Assembly (NCBI RefSeq): GCF_900323885.1
Contig: NZ_OOHJ01000015.1
Location: 310,001 to 374,000 of the forward strand
Direction of reading: 5' to 3'
Length of the DNA: 64,000 bases
DNA from: [Actinomadura] parvosata subsp. kistnae
GTDB lineage: Bacteria; Actinomycetota; Actinomycetes; Streptosporangiales; Streptosporangiaceae
Every line of letters begins with the position of its first letter. Position 1 is the stretch's first letter. The notes under the pieces were generated by a model. That model did no database searches. It saw only the letters and a list, made by a program, of their open reading frames with translations, and was not told the origin of the DNA. Shown here piece by piece: positions 42,316 through 50,213 of this stretch. The position numbers and the translations under genes are program-made.

Positions 42316-43494
42316 ATGGGCGAACCAGCAGCAAAAGGGAACAGGCGTTATGCGATGGCCGTGCTGCTGGCCCACTCGGCGACCACCCAGATCGTGACGT
42401 TCGTGCTGCGGCCCACCATGTCGTACCGGGCGATCGAGCTGGACGTGCCGCCCGCCTGGCTGGGCGTGCTCGGCGCCAGCTTCGCCATCGCCCCGCTGCT
42501 GCTGGCGCTGCCCGCGGGGCACGCCGCCGACCGGTACGGCGAGCGGCGCATGGCGGTGGCGGGCGCGCTCACGCTCACCGCGGCCGGGGCCGCCTTCCTC
42601 GCGCTGGGGGACAGCGTGCCGGGGCTGATCGTGGCCGGGGTGCTGCTCGGCACCGGCCACCTCGGCTGCGTCATCGCCCAGCAGGCGCTGGTCGCCAACA
42701 CCACCAGGCGCGGCGGCCACGACACCGCGTTCGGCCGCTACACCTTCGCCGCCTCCCTGGGTCAGGCGGCCGGGCCGGTGCTGATCTCCGCGTTCGGCGG
42801 CGAGCGGGCCATCCCGGACACCGAGCAGATCTTCCTGTGGTCGTGCGGGCTCGCGCTGCTGCTCGTGGTGCTGGCGGCGCTGCTGCCGCGCAGCCCCCGT
42901 CCCGAGACACAGGACCGGGAGGCGGGCGGCGGCCTGCGCGGTCTCCTGCGGCGGCCCGGGCTCGCGCACGCCCTGATCACCAGCTGCGTGGTGCTGGCCG
43001 CCGTGGACATCACGCTCGTCTACCTGCCGGCGCTCGGCACCGAGCACGGGCTCGCGGCGGGCACGATCGGCCTGCTGCTGACCGTGCGCGGGCTGGCCTC
43101 CATGGTCTCGCGGTTCTTCCTGGGGCGCCTGTCGCGGGCGCTCGGCCGGCGGCGGCTGCTCGTCGGCAGCACGGTCGCCGCGGCCGCGGCCATGCTCCTC
43201 ACTCCCCTGCCGATGCCGCTGTGGCTGCTGGTCGCCGTGCTGGTCGTGCTCGGGTTCGGGCTCGGGGTGGGGCAGCCGATGACCATGTCGTGGCTGGCCG
43301 AGTCGGCGCCGCCCGGCCTGCGCGGGCGCGCCATGTCGCTGCGCCTGGTCGGCAACCGCACCGGGCAGCTCCTCCTGCCGGGCGCGGCGGGGCTGGTGGC
43401 GGCCGGGCTGGGGGCCGCGGGCGTGCTCATGATCACGGCGCTCGGGCTGGGCTGGGCCGGCGTGGCCGCCCGCCGCCTACCCGTCGACGGCTGA
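42316..43494 (+). CDS. MFS transporter
   Basis: A 392-residue major-facilitator protein with about twelve spans. Inter-helix motifs are GHAADRYGERRMAVAG (about residues 72-87) and GRLSRALGRRRLLVGS in the second half. The N-terminus (MGEPAAKGNRRYAMAVLLAHSATTQ) starts right before the first helix. It is divergent from an ArsR-type regulator, a layout seen for efflux pumps. Substrate unknown. The start was chosen for the ACAGGA 7 nt upstream and the helix position. Confidence 0.85.
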   Translation: MGEPAAKGNRRYAMAVLLAHSATTQIVTFVLRPTMSYRAIELDVPPAWLGVLGASFAIAPLLLALPAGHAADRYGERRMAVAGALTLTAAGAAFLALGDSVPGLIVAGVLLGTGHLGCVIAQQALVANTTRRGGHDTAFGRYTFAASLGQAAGPVLISAFGGERAIPDTEQIFLWSCGLALLLVVLAALLPRSPRPETQDREAGGGLRGLLRRPGLAHALITSCVVLAAVDITLVYLPALGTEHGLAAGTIGLLLTVRGLASMVSRFFLGRLSRALGRRRLLVGSTVAAAAAMLLTPLPMPLWLLVAVLVVLGFGLGVGQPMTMSWLAESAPPGLRGRAMSLRLVGNRTGQLLLPGAAGLVAAGLGAAGVLMITALGLGWAGVAARRLPVDG

Positions 43495-43570
43495 GCGGGA
43501 GGGAAACCCTTGGGGTGCGTCGCTCGTTGTGCCCGATGACGGGAGAACGCCGACCTCTTGGAGGCGCAGC

Positions 43571-43843
43571 GTGGAAATCACCGGCATCATCTCCGGCCTC
43601 ATCATCGGCATCGTCATCGGCGCCCTGGGACGGCTCGTCATCCCGGGGCGGCAGCGCATCCCCATCTGGCTCACCATCCTGATCGGCGTGGTGGCGGCCC
43701 TCATCGGCACCGCCATCGCGGCCGCGCTCGGGGTGGCGGACACGCGCGGCATCGACTGGATCGAGCTGGCCATCCAGGTCGCGCTGGCGGCGCTGGGAGT
43801 GTCGCTGACGGCGGGCATCTACGGCAGCAGAAACCGCGGGTGA
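43571..43843 (+). CDS. GlsB/YeaQ/YmgE-family small membrane protein
   Basis: A 90-residue protein (GTG start) with three membrane segments: GIISGLIIGIVIGALGRLV, IPIWLTILIGVVAALIGTAIAAALGVA and ELAIQVALAALGVSLTAGIYG. Members are the 'transglycosylase-associated' / stress-response membrane proteins found next to envelope-stress genes. The GTG start at 43571 has GGAGG about 6 nt upstream; a longer frame to 43529 adds an unlikely hydrophilic tail. A perfect hairpin ends the gene. Confidence 0.87.
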   Translation: MEITGIISGLIIGIVIGALGRLVIPGRQRIPIWLTILIGVVAALIGTAIAAALGVADTRGIDWIELAIQVALAALGVSLTAGIYGSRNRG

Positions 43844-43848
43844 CCCCG

Positions 43849-43880
43849 GCCCGGCCACGGGGCACTCCCCGTGGCCGGGC
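43849..43880. terminator. Terminator hairpin
   Basis: gcccggccacgggg (43849-43862) and ccccgtggccgggc (43867-43880) form a perfect 14-bp stem with a 4-nt loop, just after the membrane-protein gene and before the convergent spo0M-like gene. Confidence 0.87.
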
Positions 43881-43892
43881 GGCGGGTCAAAG

Positions 43893-43971
43893 GCCGGCGG
43901 CGGGCCGGCGAGGCCGCGCTCGATGCGGCGGCGGGCCGGCGGGGCGGCGCTCAAGCCGGCGGCGGGTCACC
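43893..43971. repeat. 30-32-bp tandem units at the Spo0M-like 3' end
   Basis: Units starting gccggcggcgggccggcg at 43893, 43925 and 43955 (32 and 30 bp apart). The last one includes the stop codon at 43967-43969. Confidence 0.75.
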
Positions 43972-44929
43972 AGTCGTCGCCGCCCTCCTCCTCGTCGCCT
44001 TCGAAGATCTCCTCCACGATCTCCCCCGCCACGAGGCCGCCCACCACGCCGGCGGCGCCGGCGGCGACCACCGCGCCCATGCCCGCCCCGCCGTGGTGCC
44101 CGTGGTGGTCATCGTGGTGACCGTAGTGGGGCTCGCCGTAGTGGTGGCCACCCCCGTGAACGCCGTACTGGGTGAGGCCGTCGAGCCAGCGCCCCAGCTC
44201 CCCCGCCCAGTCCGTACGCAGCGCGTCGTCGTGGCTGATCGTGAAGCGGCCGATGGCGTCGCCCGAGTAGTGGCCGGCGCGCTTGTCGGCCTCCAGGACG
44301 ACCTCAAGGCCGCCGGGGTTGGCGACGAAGGTGACCTCGACCTCGCGCACCCGCCCGGCGTAGTGCCCGGTGGGGTAGAACTCGATCTCCTGGTAGAACG
44401 GCAGCTCCTGCGCGACCCCGTACAGGTGGCCGGCCTCCAGGTCGGCCGACTTGAAGGCGAAGCCGAGCTGCAGGAACGACTCGAGGATGCGCAGCTGCGA
44501 GGGCAGCGGCTCGACGGCCACCATGTCGAGGTCGCCCTTGTCGACGGCCTTGGCGATGGCCAGCTCGGTGCGCACGCCGACGGCCATGCCGCGCAGCGGC
44601 TGCCCGGCGATCTCGCTGATGGGCGCCTCCCACGGGACGGGGATGCGGAAGTCGATGGTGCGGTCCTCGCCCTTGCGCAGGGTGAAGGGGCCGGAGACGC
44701 GGACGCTGCCGAACTCGCTGAGCCCGGCGCTCTCACCGCCTCCGTGCTCGATCTCCACCCGGGCGACGAGGCCGAGGGTGACGTGCTCGATCTCGGCGTC
44801 GAAGTCGCCGCCCTTGAGCCGTACCTCTCCTTCCAGCGTGCCGCCCGGCCGGGTTCGCGGTGTGGACAGGACGGTGTCCACCGAAGGCGCGCCTACCCCG
44901 AACGCACCCAGCATCCTCTTGAAGACCAC
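43967..44929 (-). CDS. Spo0M-like sporulation/stress protein
   Basis: A 320-residue protein of the arrestin-like Spo0M family: residues 1-210 match VDTVLSTPRTRPGGTLEGEVRLKGGDFDAEIEHVTLGLVARVE and DFRIPVPWEAPISEIAGQPLRGMAVGVRTELAIAKAVDKGDLDMV. A C-terminal region has a His-rich linker (HYGEPHYGHHDDHHGHHG) and then a Gly/Ala hydrophobic segment and an acidic tail EEIFEGDEEEGGDDW. Bacillus Spo0M modulates sporulation entry and cell organisation; in actinomycetes the role is unknown. The His-rich segment may bind metal. It lies downstream of the channel gene (48-bp gap), possibly as an operon. Confidence 0.92.
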   Translation of the reverse strand: MVFKRMLGAFGVGAPSVDTVLSTPRTRPGGTLEGEVRLKGGDFDAEIEHVTLGLVARVEIEHGGGESAGLSEFGSVRVSGPFTLRKGEDRTIDFRIPVPWEAPISEIAGQPLRGMAVGVRTELAIAKAVDKGDLDMVAVEPLPSQLRILESFLQLGFAFKSADLEAGHLYGVAQELPFYQEIEFYPTGHYAGRVREVEVTFVANPGGLEVVLEADKRAGHYSGDAIGRFTISHDDALRTDWAGELGRWLDGLTQYGVHGGGHHYGEPHYGHHDDHHGHHGGAGMGAVVAAGAAGVVGGLVAGEIVEEIFEGDEEEGGDDW

Positions 44930-44977
44930 GGCTCTTGTTCTCCTGTCGAACGAAGATCGAAACGTGTGACGCCCGCG

Positions 44978-45772
44978 TCAACGATCGGCCGTGGGGCGGA
45001 GTTCCTCGGGGCGCTCTCTCATAAGGAGCTGGTCCAGCTTGGCGTTGACCGCGGCGAGCTCCTGCTTGACGGCTTCGAGCTCGGGCGGGGTGTCGCTCTC
45101 CTCGTTCATGGCGTTGACCACGACCGCGATGAACAGGTTCAGCGCGACGAACGTGGACATGAGGATGTAGACGATGAAGAAGATCCACGCCCACGGCTTG
45201 TGCTCCATGACCTCCTGGGCGACGTTCCCCCAGTCGTCCCCCGTCATGATCTGGAAGAGCGTGAACAGCGAGCGCGGCAGCTCGTCGAAGCGCTCGGGCA
45301 CGATGTCGCCGAAGAGCTTGGTGGCGATGACGGCCGCGATGTAGATCATCAGGACGAGCAGCCCGATGATGGAGGCCATGCCGGGCACGGCGGCGAGCAG
45401 CGCGCCGACGACGCGGCGCATGCTGGGCACGGCCGAGACCAGTCGCAGGGCCCGCAGGATGCGCAGGGCGCGCAGCACGGACGTGGGGCCGGAGGCCGGG
45501 ATGAGCGCGACGGCGACGATGATCGCGTCGAACCAGTTCCAGGGGTCCTTGAAGAACGCCTTGCGGTAGGCGTACAGGCGGGCGGCCAGCTCCACGGTGA
45601 AGATGGCCAGCGCGACCCGGTCGATGGCGTGCAGCAGGCCGCCGGCCCGCTGCATCAGGTAGGCGCTGGTCTCGCAGCCGATGGTGATCGCGTTGACGAC
45701 GATGACCAGGATGACCGCCCGCTGCACGAGGCGGCTCTCCAGGACGGCCCGGACGCGTTCTTGCCGAGACAA
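44978..45772 (-). CDS. Voltage-gated cation channel (BacNav-like) with a GDDW filter
   Basis: A 264-residue single-domain channel with six spans. The voltage sensor S4 has positively charged residues every third position (VLRALRILRALRLV), and S5-pore-S6 follow with selectivity filter FQIMTGDDWGNVA (about residues 181-193). Classical bacterial Nav channels use TLESW; Asp-rich filters, as engineered in CavAb (TLDDW), select calcium. A coiled-coil C-terminus follows S6 (PPELEAVKQELAAVNAKLDQLLMRE), a tetramerisation helix of NavAb type. It is probably co-transcribed with the spo0M-like gene downstream. Ion preference is inference. Confidence 0.9.
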   Translation of the reverse strand: MSRQERVRAVLESRLVQRAVILVIVVNAITIGCETSAYLMQRAGGLLHAIDRVALAIFTVELAARLYAYRKAFFKDPWNWFDAIIVAVALIPASGPTSVLRALRILRALRLVSAVPSMRRVVGALLAAVPGMASIIGLLVLMIYIAAVIATKLFGDIVPERFDELPRSLFTLFQIMTGDDWGNVAQEVMEHKPWAWIFFIVYILMSTFVALNLFIAVVVNAMNEESDTPPELEAVKQELAAVNAKLDQLLMRERPEELRPTADR

Positions 45773-45855
45773 CGATCACCCCTCCGAATGATCGTTGATC
45801 ATCGTAGGGACGCGCGGGGCCGGGGCCCCCGGCAAAGGTCAGGCTGAGACGTGGA

Positions 45856-46512
45856 TCACAGACCGCCACCGGCCCTGACCCGCTCGACGAACCCGCACAC
45901 GTGCGCGCGCAGCAGCTCGGCGGCCTCGGCGGCGGAGCCCGCCTCGGCGGCCCGCAGGATCTCGCGGTGCTCGTCGGCCTCCGCCTCCCAGGTGGGCACC
46001 CGCTCCCAGGCCGCCGCCGAGATGAGCGCGGTCTGGTCGCGCAGCGAGTCGAGGGTGCTGACGAGCAGCGGGTTGCCGCAGCCGGCGTAGAGGGCGCGGT
46101 GGAAGTCGCGGTTGGCGAGGCTGCGCTCGGCGCGGTCGGCGGCGGCGTCGGCGCGGCGCAGCGCCTCGGCGGCCGGGGCCAGGTCGGCGCCGCGCTCGAC
46201 GGTTCGGGTGACCGCCTCGGGCTCCAGCAGCAGGCGCAGGTCGTAGACCCACTCCATGAGCGCGTCGTCCACGGTGCGCACGGTGGCGCCCTTGTACTCG
46301 CTCATCGTCACGAGCCCGGCGCCGGCGAGGGTCTTGAGCGCCTCGCGCACGGGTGTCTTGGACACGCCGAGCTGCTGGGCGAGCTCGGTCTCGACGAGCT
46401 GACGGCCGGGCGGGAGTGCGCCGGTCAGGATCGCGTGCTTGATCGCCTCAAGGACGACCGTGCCGCGCGAGGACAGCGATCGGGGCTGTCCGGAGAAGAC
46501 CGGGGACGCCAT
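45856..46512 (-). CDS. GntR-family (FadR/FCD-type) regulator
   Basis: About 218 residues. The winged helix is at the N-terminus (TVVLEAIKHAILTGALPPGRQLVETELAQQLGVSKTPVREALKTLAGAGLVTM) and the FCD effector domain follows (LRLLLEPEAVTRTVERGADLAP, ANRDFHRALYAGCGNPLLV, WEAEADEHREILRAAEAG). ATG at 46512 (MASP) is preferred for a GAGGT upstream; ATG at 46524 is possible. It is divergent from the sugar-acid MFS permease, and its operator-like dyad lies in the gap, so it probably represses that catabolic operon and responds to a sugar acid. Confidence 0.88.
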   Translation of the reverse strand: MASPVFSGQPRSLSSRGTVVLEAIKHAILTGALPPGRQLVETELAQQLGVSKTPVREALKTLAGAGLVTMSEYKGATVRTVDDALMEWVYDLRLLLEPEAVTRTVERGADLAPAAEALRRADAAADRAERSLANRDFHRALYAGCGNPLLVSTLDSLRDQTALISAAAWERVPTWEAEADEHREILRAAEAGSAAEAAELLRAHVCGFVERVRAGGGL

Positions 46513-46523
46513 CACCTCACTCA

Positions 46524-46549
46524 TGCGATGAAAGATATCGTACATCGCA
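46524..46549. promoter_or_regulatory. FadR-type operator dyad
   Basis: tgcgatg (46524-46530) and catcgca (46543-46549) form an inverted repeat with a 12-bp AT-rich centre containing gatatc. It lies in front of the GntR gene and faces the MFS gene, as expected for an autoregulated divergent promoter. Confidence 0.6.
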
Positions 46550-46800
46550 TCTCGTATATGACCGCTGTTTGGGTTACAGTCCCGTTAATTAGGACTTCAC
46601 CCATGTCAGGAAGGGGAAACCCGTAACCGCGCCGTCCGGTGTGGCCCGCGGCCACGGACCACACCGGCGAAGCGGCTCCGTTCACTCGAACACCCGGACC
46701 GGACGGATCCCCGTCAGGACGCCGTTGGCGCGGCGCCCGGCGGGCTCACGAGCCGGCGGCCCGGCGTGACCACTGCACTGACCTGCAGCCTGGAGCTCGA
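46550..46800 (+). other. Long leader of the sugar-acid operon
   Basis: About 250 bp between the GntR operator and the MFS start. It contains hairpin-capable sequence: ccggtgtgg (46636-46644) pairs with ccacaccgg (46659-46667). No open frame with a ribosome binding site was found. I do not recognise a known riboswitch class. Confidence 0.4.
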
Positions 46801-48132
46801 ATGCAGTCTAACTCCGCGACACCCGCCCCGGCGGTGCCCGCGACCGCGCGACGCGCACGGTCCCGGCTCCGCTGGACGATCATCACGATGTCCGGCCTCG
46901 GCCTGACCATCGCCTACCTCGACCGCTCCGCCCTCAGCGTCGCCAGCACCTACATGCAGGACGAGCTGGGCTTCGACCAGACCGTGAAAGGGATCCTGCT
47001 CAGCTCGTTCTTCTGGACGTACGCGATCTTCCAGCTGCCCTCCGGGTGGCTGCTCGACCGCTTCGGCCCCCGCCTCATCTACCCGATCGCCGTCGTGTGG
47101 TGGTCGTTGTGGACGGCCGCGACGGCCCTGGCCCACGGCGTCGGCACGCTGCTGATCACCCGGCTCGGCCTCGGCATCGGCGAGGCCCCCGTGCAGCCGG
47201 CCAACATCAAGGTGGTCGCCACCTGGTTCCCGCGCAGGGAGCGGGCGCTGGCCTCCAGCCTGTTCGACACCGGGCAGCAGGTCGGCGTGGCCCTGTCCGT
47301 GCCGGTCGTCACCGCGCTGATCGCCGCCTTCGGGTGGCGCGCGGCGTTCGTGGTGATCGGCGTGGCGGGCCTGTTCTGGGTGATCGGCTGGTGGATGATC
47401 TACCGCTCGCCGCGGGAGCACCCGCGCATCTCGCAGGCCGAGCTCGACTACATCGAGGGCGGCGACGCCGCCGTGCCCGAGAGCGGGCCGCGCATGCGCT
47501 GGGTGGAGCTGTTGCGCTACCCCACCGTGTGGGGGCTGGTGCTCGGCTACATCTGCCGCTCGGCGACCGGCGCGTTCTTCCTCACCTGGTATCCGAGCTA
47601 CCTGGTCGAGGACCGCGGCTTCTCGATCCTGGAGCTGGGCGTGTTCGGCTCGATCCCGTCGCTGCTCGCGGTGGGCGCCACGATCGCGGGCGGCGCGTTC
47701 TCCGACTGGCTGGTCCGCCGCGGCGTGCCCATCGCCCGCGCCCGCAAGCTGCCCATCATCACCGGCATGCTGCTGGCCTCGTCGATCGCACTGACCACGT
47801 TCGTGGACGGGAACGTGGCCGTGATGGTGCTGCTGTCGATCAGCAACTGCGCCCACTCCTTCGCCGGCGCCGCCATCCTCAGCCTGCCCGTCGAGGTCGC
47901 CCCCGCCCCCTCGGTCGTCGGGTCGGTCGCCGGCTTCCAGAACTTCGGCTCGCAGATCGGCAACATCGTCAGCCCGATCCTCATCGGGTTCTTCCTGACG
48001 CTGAGCGGCAACTCCTACACGGGCCCGATGCTGTTCGCCGGGGTGATGGCCATCCTGGGCACGCTGATCTACGGATTCGTGGTGAAGGTCAGGCCGCTGA
48101 ACGAGAACATCCCCGCAGAGAGCAGAGGTTGA
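46801..48132 (+). CDS. MFS permease of the anion:cation symporter type (sugar acids)
   Basis: A 443-residue MFS protein. The opening LTIAYLDRSALSVASTYMQDELGFDQTVKGILLSSFFWTYAIFQLPSGWLLDRFGPRLIYP matches ACS-family permeases for glucarate, galactonate, hexuronate and similar sugar acids. The segment GIGEAPVQPANIKVVATWFPRRERALASSLFDTGQQVG is a second hallmark. It heads an operon with a KDG-aldolase-type enzyme (6-bp gap) and an enolase-superfamily dehydratase and is divergent from a GntR regulator. Import of an aldonate or aldarate is the likely role. Start at ATG 46801 with TGGAG upstream. Confidence 0.9.
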   Translation: MQSNSATPAPAVPATARRARSRLRWTIITMSGLGLTIAYLDRSALSVASTYMQDELGFDQTVKGILLSSFFWTYAIFQLPSGWLLDRFGPRLIYPIAVVWWSLWTAATALAHGVGTLLITRLGLGIGEAPVQPANIKVVATWFPRRERALASSLFDTGQQVGVALSVPVVTALIAAFGWRAAFVVIGVAGLFWVIGWWMIYRSPREHPRISQAELDYIEGGDAAVPESGPRMRWVELLRYPTVWGLVLGYICRSATGAFFLTWYPSYLVEDRGFSILELGVFGSIPSLLAVGATIAGGAFSDWLVRRGVPIARARKLPIITGMLLASSIALTTFVDGNVAVMVLLSISNCAHSFAGAAILSLPVEVAPAPSVVGSVAGFQNFGSQIGNIVSPILIGFFLTLSGNSYTGPMLFAGVMAILGTLIYGFVVKVRPLNENIPAESRG

Positions 48133-48138
48133 GCCGAG

Positions 48139-49047
48139 GTGCAGTCCCTGATCGAGAAGCTGAACGACGTCGCGGCCGTCACCGTGACGCCCTTCGACGC
48201 GGACGGCGCCGTCGACCTCGACGCGAACGCCAAGCTGGTGCGCCGCCTCGTCGACGCCGGCGTCAAGGTGATCACGCCGAACGGCAACACCGGCGAGTTC
48301 TACGCGCTCACCCCCGACGAGCGGCGCCGGATGCTGGAGTCGACGGCGCGGGCGGCCGGCGGCGACGCGATCGTGCTGGCCGGGGTCGGGCTCGACGCGT
48401 TCTCCGCGATCGAGGCGGCCCGGCACGCCCGCGACCACGGCGCCCGGGCGGTGATGGTGCACCAGCCGGTGCACCCGTACGTGGCGGCCGAGGGGTGGGT
48501 GGACTACCACCGGCAGATCGCCGAGGCCGTGCCCGACCTGGGCGTGGTGCCGTACGTGCGCAGCCCGCGCATCACCGGCGCGGAGCTGGCGCGGCTGGGC
48601 GAGGCGTGCCCGAACGTCGTCGGCGTCAAGTACGCGGTGCCCGATCCGGTGAGGTTCGCGTCGGTGGCGCGGGATGCCGGGTTGGCGCGGTTCGCGTGGT
48701 TGTGCGGGCTGGCGGAGCCGTACACGCCGGCGTACTGGGCGGTCGGCGCGCGCGGCTTCACCTCCGGGCTCGTCACCGCGGCGCCCGGGCTGACGCTGCG
48801 CATGCGCGACGCGCTGCGGGCCGGCGACCAGGCCGCCGCCATGGAGGTGTGGGAGCTGATCAGGAGGTTCGAGGAGCTGCGCGGCACGGACGCCTCCGCC
48901 GACAACGTGGCCGTGGTCAAGGAGGCGCTGGCGCAGCTCGGCCTCTGCCGCCGCGAGGTGCGCCCGCCGAGCCGGGCGCTGCCGGCCGCCGTACGGGAGG
49001 AGGTGGCCGCGATCCTGGCCGCCTGGCACGAGAAGGGGATCGCGTGA
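48139..49047 (+). CDS. DHDPS/NAL-superfamily enzyme (KDG aldolase or KdgD-like dehydratase)
   Basis: A 302-residue TIM-barrel lyase of the dihydrodipicolinate synthase/N-acetylneuraminate lyase superfamily. The pyruvate-binding GNTGEF motif (about residues 49-54) and the Schiff-base Lys in VVGVKYAVPDP (about residue 158) are present; the active-site Tyr lies in VVPYVRSP. Within a sugar-acid operon the likely substrate is a 2-keto-3-deoxy sugar acid, cleaved to pyruvate plus an aldehyde, or dehydrated and decarboxylated by a KdgD type. GTG start at 48139 with GAGCCGAG upstream. It overlaps the next gene by GTGA. Confidence 0.9.
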   Translation: MQSLIEKLNDVAAVTVTPFDADGAVDLDANAKLVRRLVDAGVKVITPNGNTGEFYALTPDERRRMLESTARAAGGDAIVLAGVGLDAFSAIEAARHARDHGARAVMVHQPVHPYVAAEGWVDYHRQIAEAVPDLGVVPYVRSPRITGAELARLGEACPNVVGVKYAVPDPVRFASVARDAGLARFAWLCGLAEPYTPAYWAVGARGFTSGLVTAAPGLTLRMRDALRAGDQAAAMEVWELIRRFEELRGTDASADNVAVVKEALAQLGLCRREVRPPSRALPAAVREEVAAILAAWHEKGIA

Positions 49048-50180
49048 AGATCACCGCGTTGCGGACGTACATGCAGCGGGTGGACGTCCGCCCGCGCCTG
49101 CTGGTGAAGGTGGAGACCGACGAGGGGGTGTCCGGCTGGGGCGAGGCGTACAACCACGGCCCCGACCACGCGCTGATCCCGGTGCTGGAGTACATGTTCC
49201 AGCAGATCGAGGGCGTGGACCCGCGGCGGGTGGAGTACGTCGTGCGGCGGCTGCTGCAGGAGGCGCGCTTCCCGCCAGGCGCGATCGGGCTGGCCGCGAT
49301 CGCGGCCATCGACCAGGCGTTGTGGGACATCTCGGGCAAGGCGGCCGGCTTGCCGGTCTACATGCTGCTCGGCGGCAACGTCCGCGACCGCGTGCCCGTC
49401 TACTGCGGCGTCTACACCGCGCCCGACCCGCCCGCCTGCCGCGACCTGACCCAGGAGCTGCACGACCGGTACGGTTTCACCGCGTTCAAGCTCAGCCCGT
49501 ACCGGCGCGACCTGTACGCGGGCCGCTGGGGCAACGTGGTCAAGGAGGCGGCCGACTACTTCGCGCAGATCCGCTCGATCCATCCGGACGAGTGGGAGTT
49601 CGCGTTCGAGGCGCACGCCCGCATCTTCGAGCCGCGCCAGGCGATCCAGCTCGGCAACGCGCTGGCCCCGTACGACCCGCTGTGGTTCGAGGAGCCGATC
49701 AGGCCGGAGTACATCCCGGCCTGGGGGCACCTGCGCGCCCAGCTCCAGGTGCCGCTGGCGACCGGCGAGTCGCTGTTCCTGCCGCAGGACTTCCTGGCCC
49801 TGCTGACAGCGGGCGGCGCCGACATCGTGCAGCCGGACGTGTGCGTGGTCGGCGGGCTGGCGCAGATGCGCAGGATCGCCACGATCGCGGAGGCGCACTA
49901 CGCGAGCGTGGCCCCGCACAACCCGATGGGCCCGCTGGCCACGGCGGTGAACGTGCACTTCGCCGCCGCGCACCACGGGCTCAAGCTGGTCGAGTACAAG
50001 CCGTGCGAGACCACCTGGTGCCCCGACCCGTACCTGCCGGTGGACGGGTACCTGGAGCTGCGCCCCGACCGGCCCGGCTGGGGGGTGGAGATCGACGAGT
50101 CGGTGCTGGGCGCCGACGACTACGTGCGCTGGGAGCGCGTCCTGCCGATCCGGCCGGACGGCTCCACGGGGTACGTCTGA
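49044..50180 (+). CDS. Enolase-superfamily sugar-acid dehydratase (galactonate-dehydratase-like)
   Basis: A 378-residue mandelate-racemase/muconate-lactonising-family protein. The capping domain begins MKITALRTYMQRVDVRPRLLVKVETDEGVSGWGEAYNHG. Metal ligands are the acidic residues in AFEAHARIFEP, WFEEPIRPE and TGESLF; the base is the His in APHNPMGP. The HxxxGP form and the TAFKLSPY loop resemble the aldonate (galactonate-type) dehydratases. It would supply the 2-keto-3-deoxy acid used by the preceding gene, so the operon is a coherent transporter-dehydratase-aldolase path. GTG at 49044 overlaps the upstream stop. Substrate is inferred. Confidence 0.9.
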   Translation: MKITALRTYMQRVDVRPRLLVKVETDEGVSGWGEAYNHGPDHALIPVLEYMFQQIEGVDPRRVEYVVRRLLQEARFPPGAIGLAAIAAIDQALWDISGKAAGLPVYMLLGGNVRDRVPVYCGVYTAPDPPACRDLTQELHDRYGFTAFKLSPYRRDLYAGRWGNVVKEAADYFAQIRSIHPDEWEFAFEAHARIFEPRQAIQLGNALAPYDPLWFEEPIRPEYIPAWGHLRAQLQVPLATGESLFLPQDFLALLTAGGADIVQPDVCVVGGLAQMRRIATIAEAHYASVAPHNPMGPLATAVNVHFAAAHHGLKLVEYKPCETTWCPDPYLPVDGYLELRPDRPGWGVEIDESVLGADDYVRWERVLPIRPDGSTGYV

Positions 50181-50213
50181 GTCAGGCCGCTGGAGCGCTC
50201 GCGGGGCCGCCGG

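Noticed and set aside
46550..46800. Known riboswitch upstream of the MFS gene
   Set aside because: There is a hairpin, but I recognise no conserved core of any described riboswitch class.
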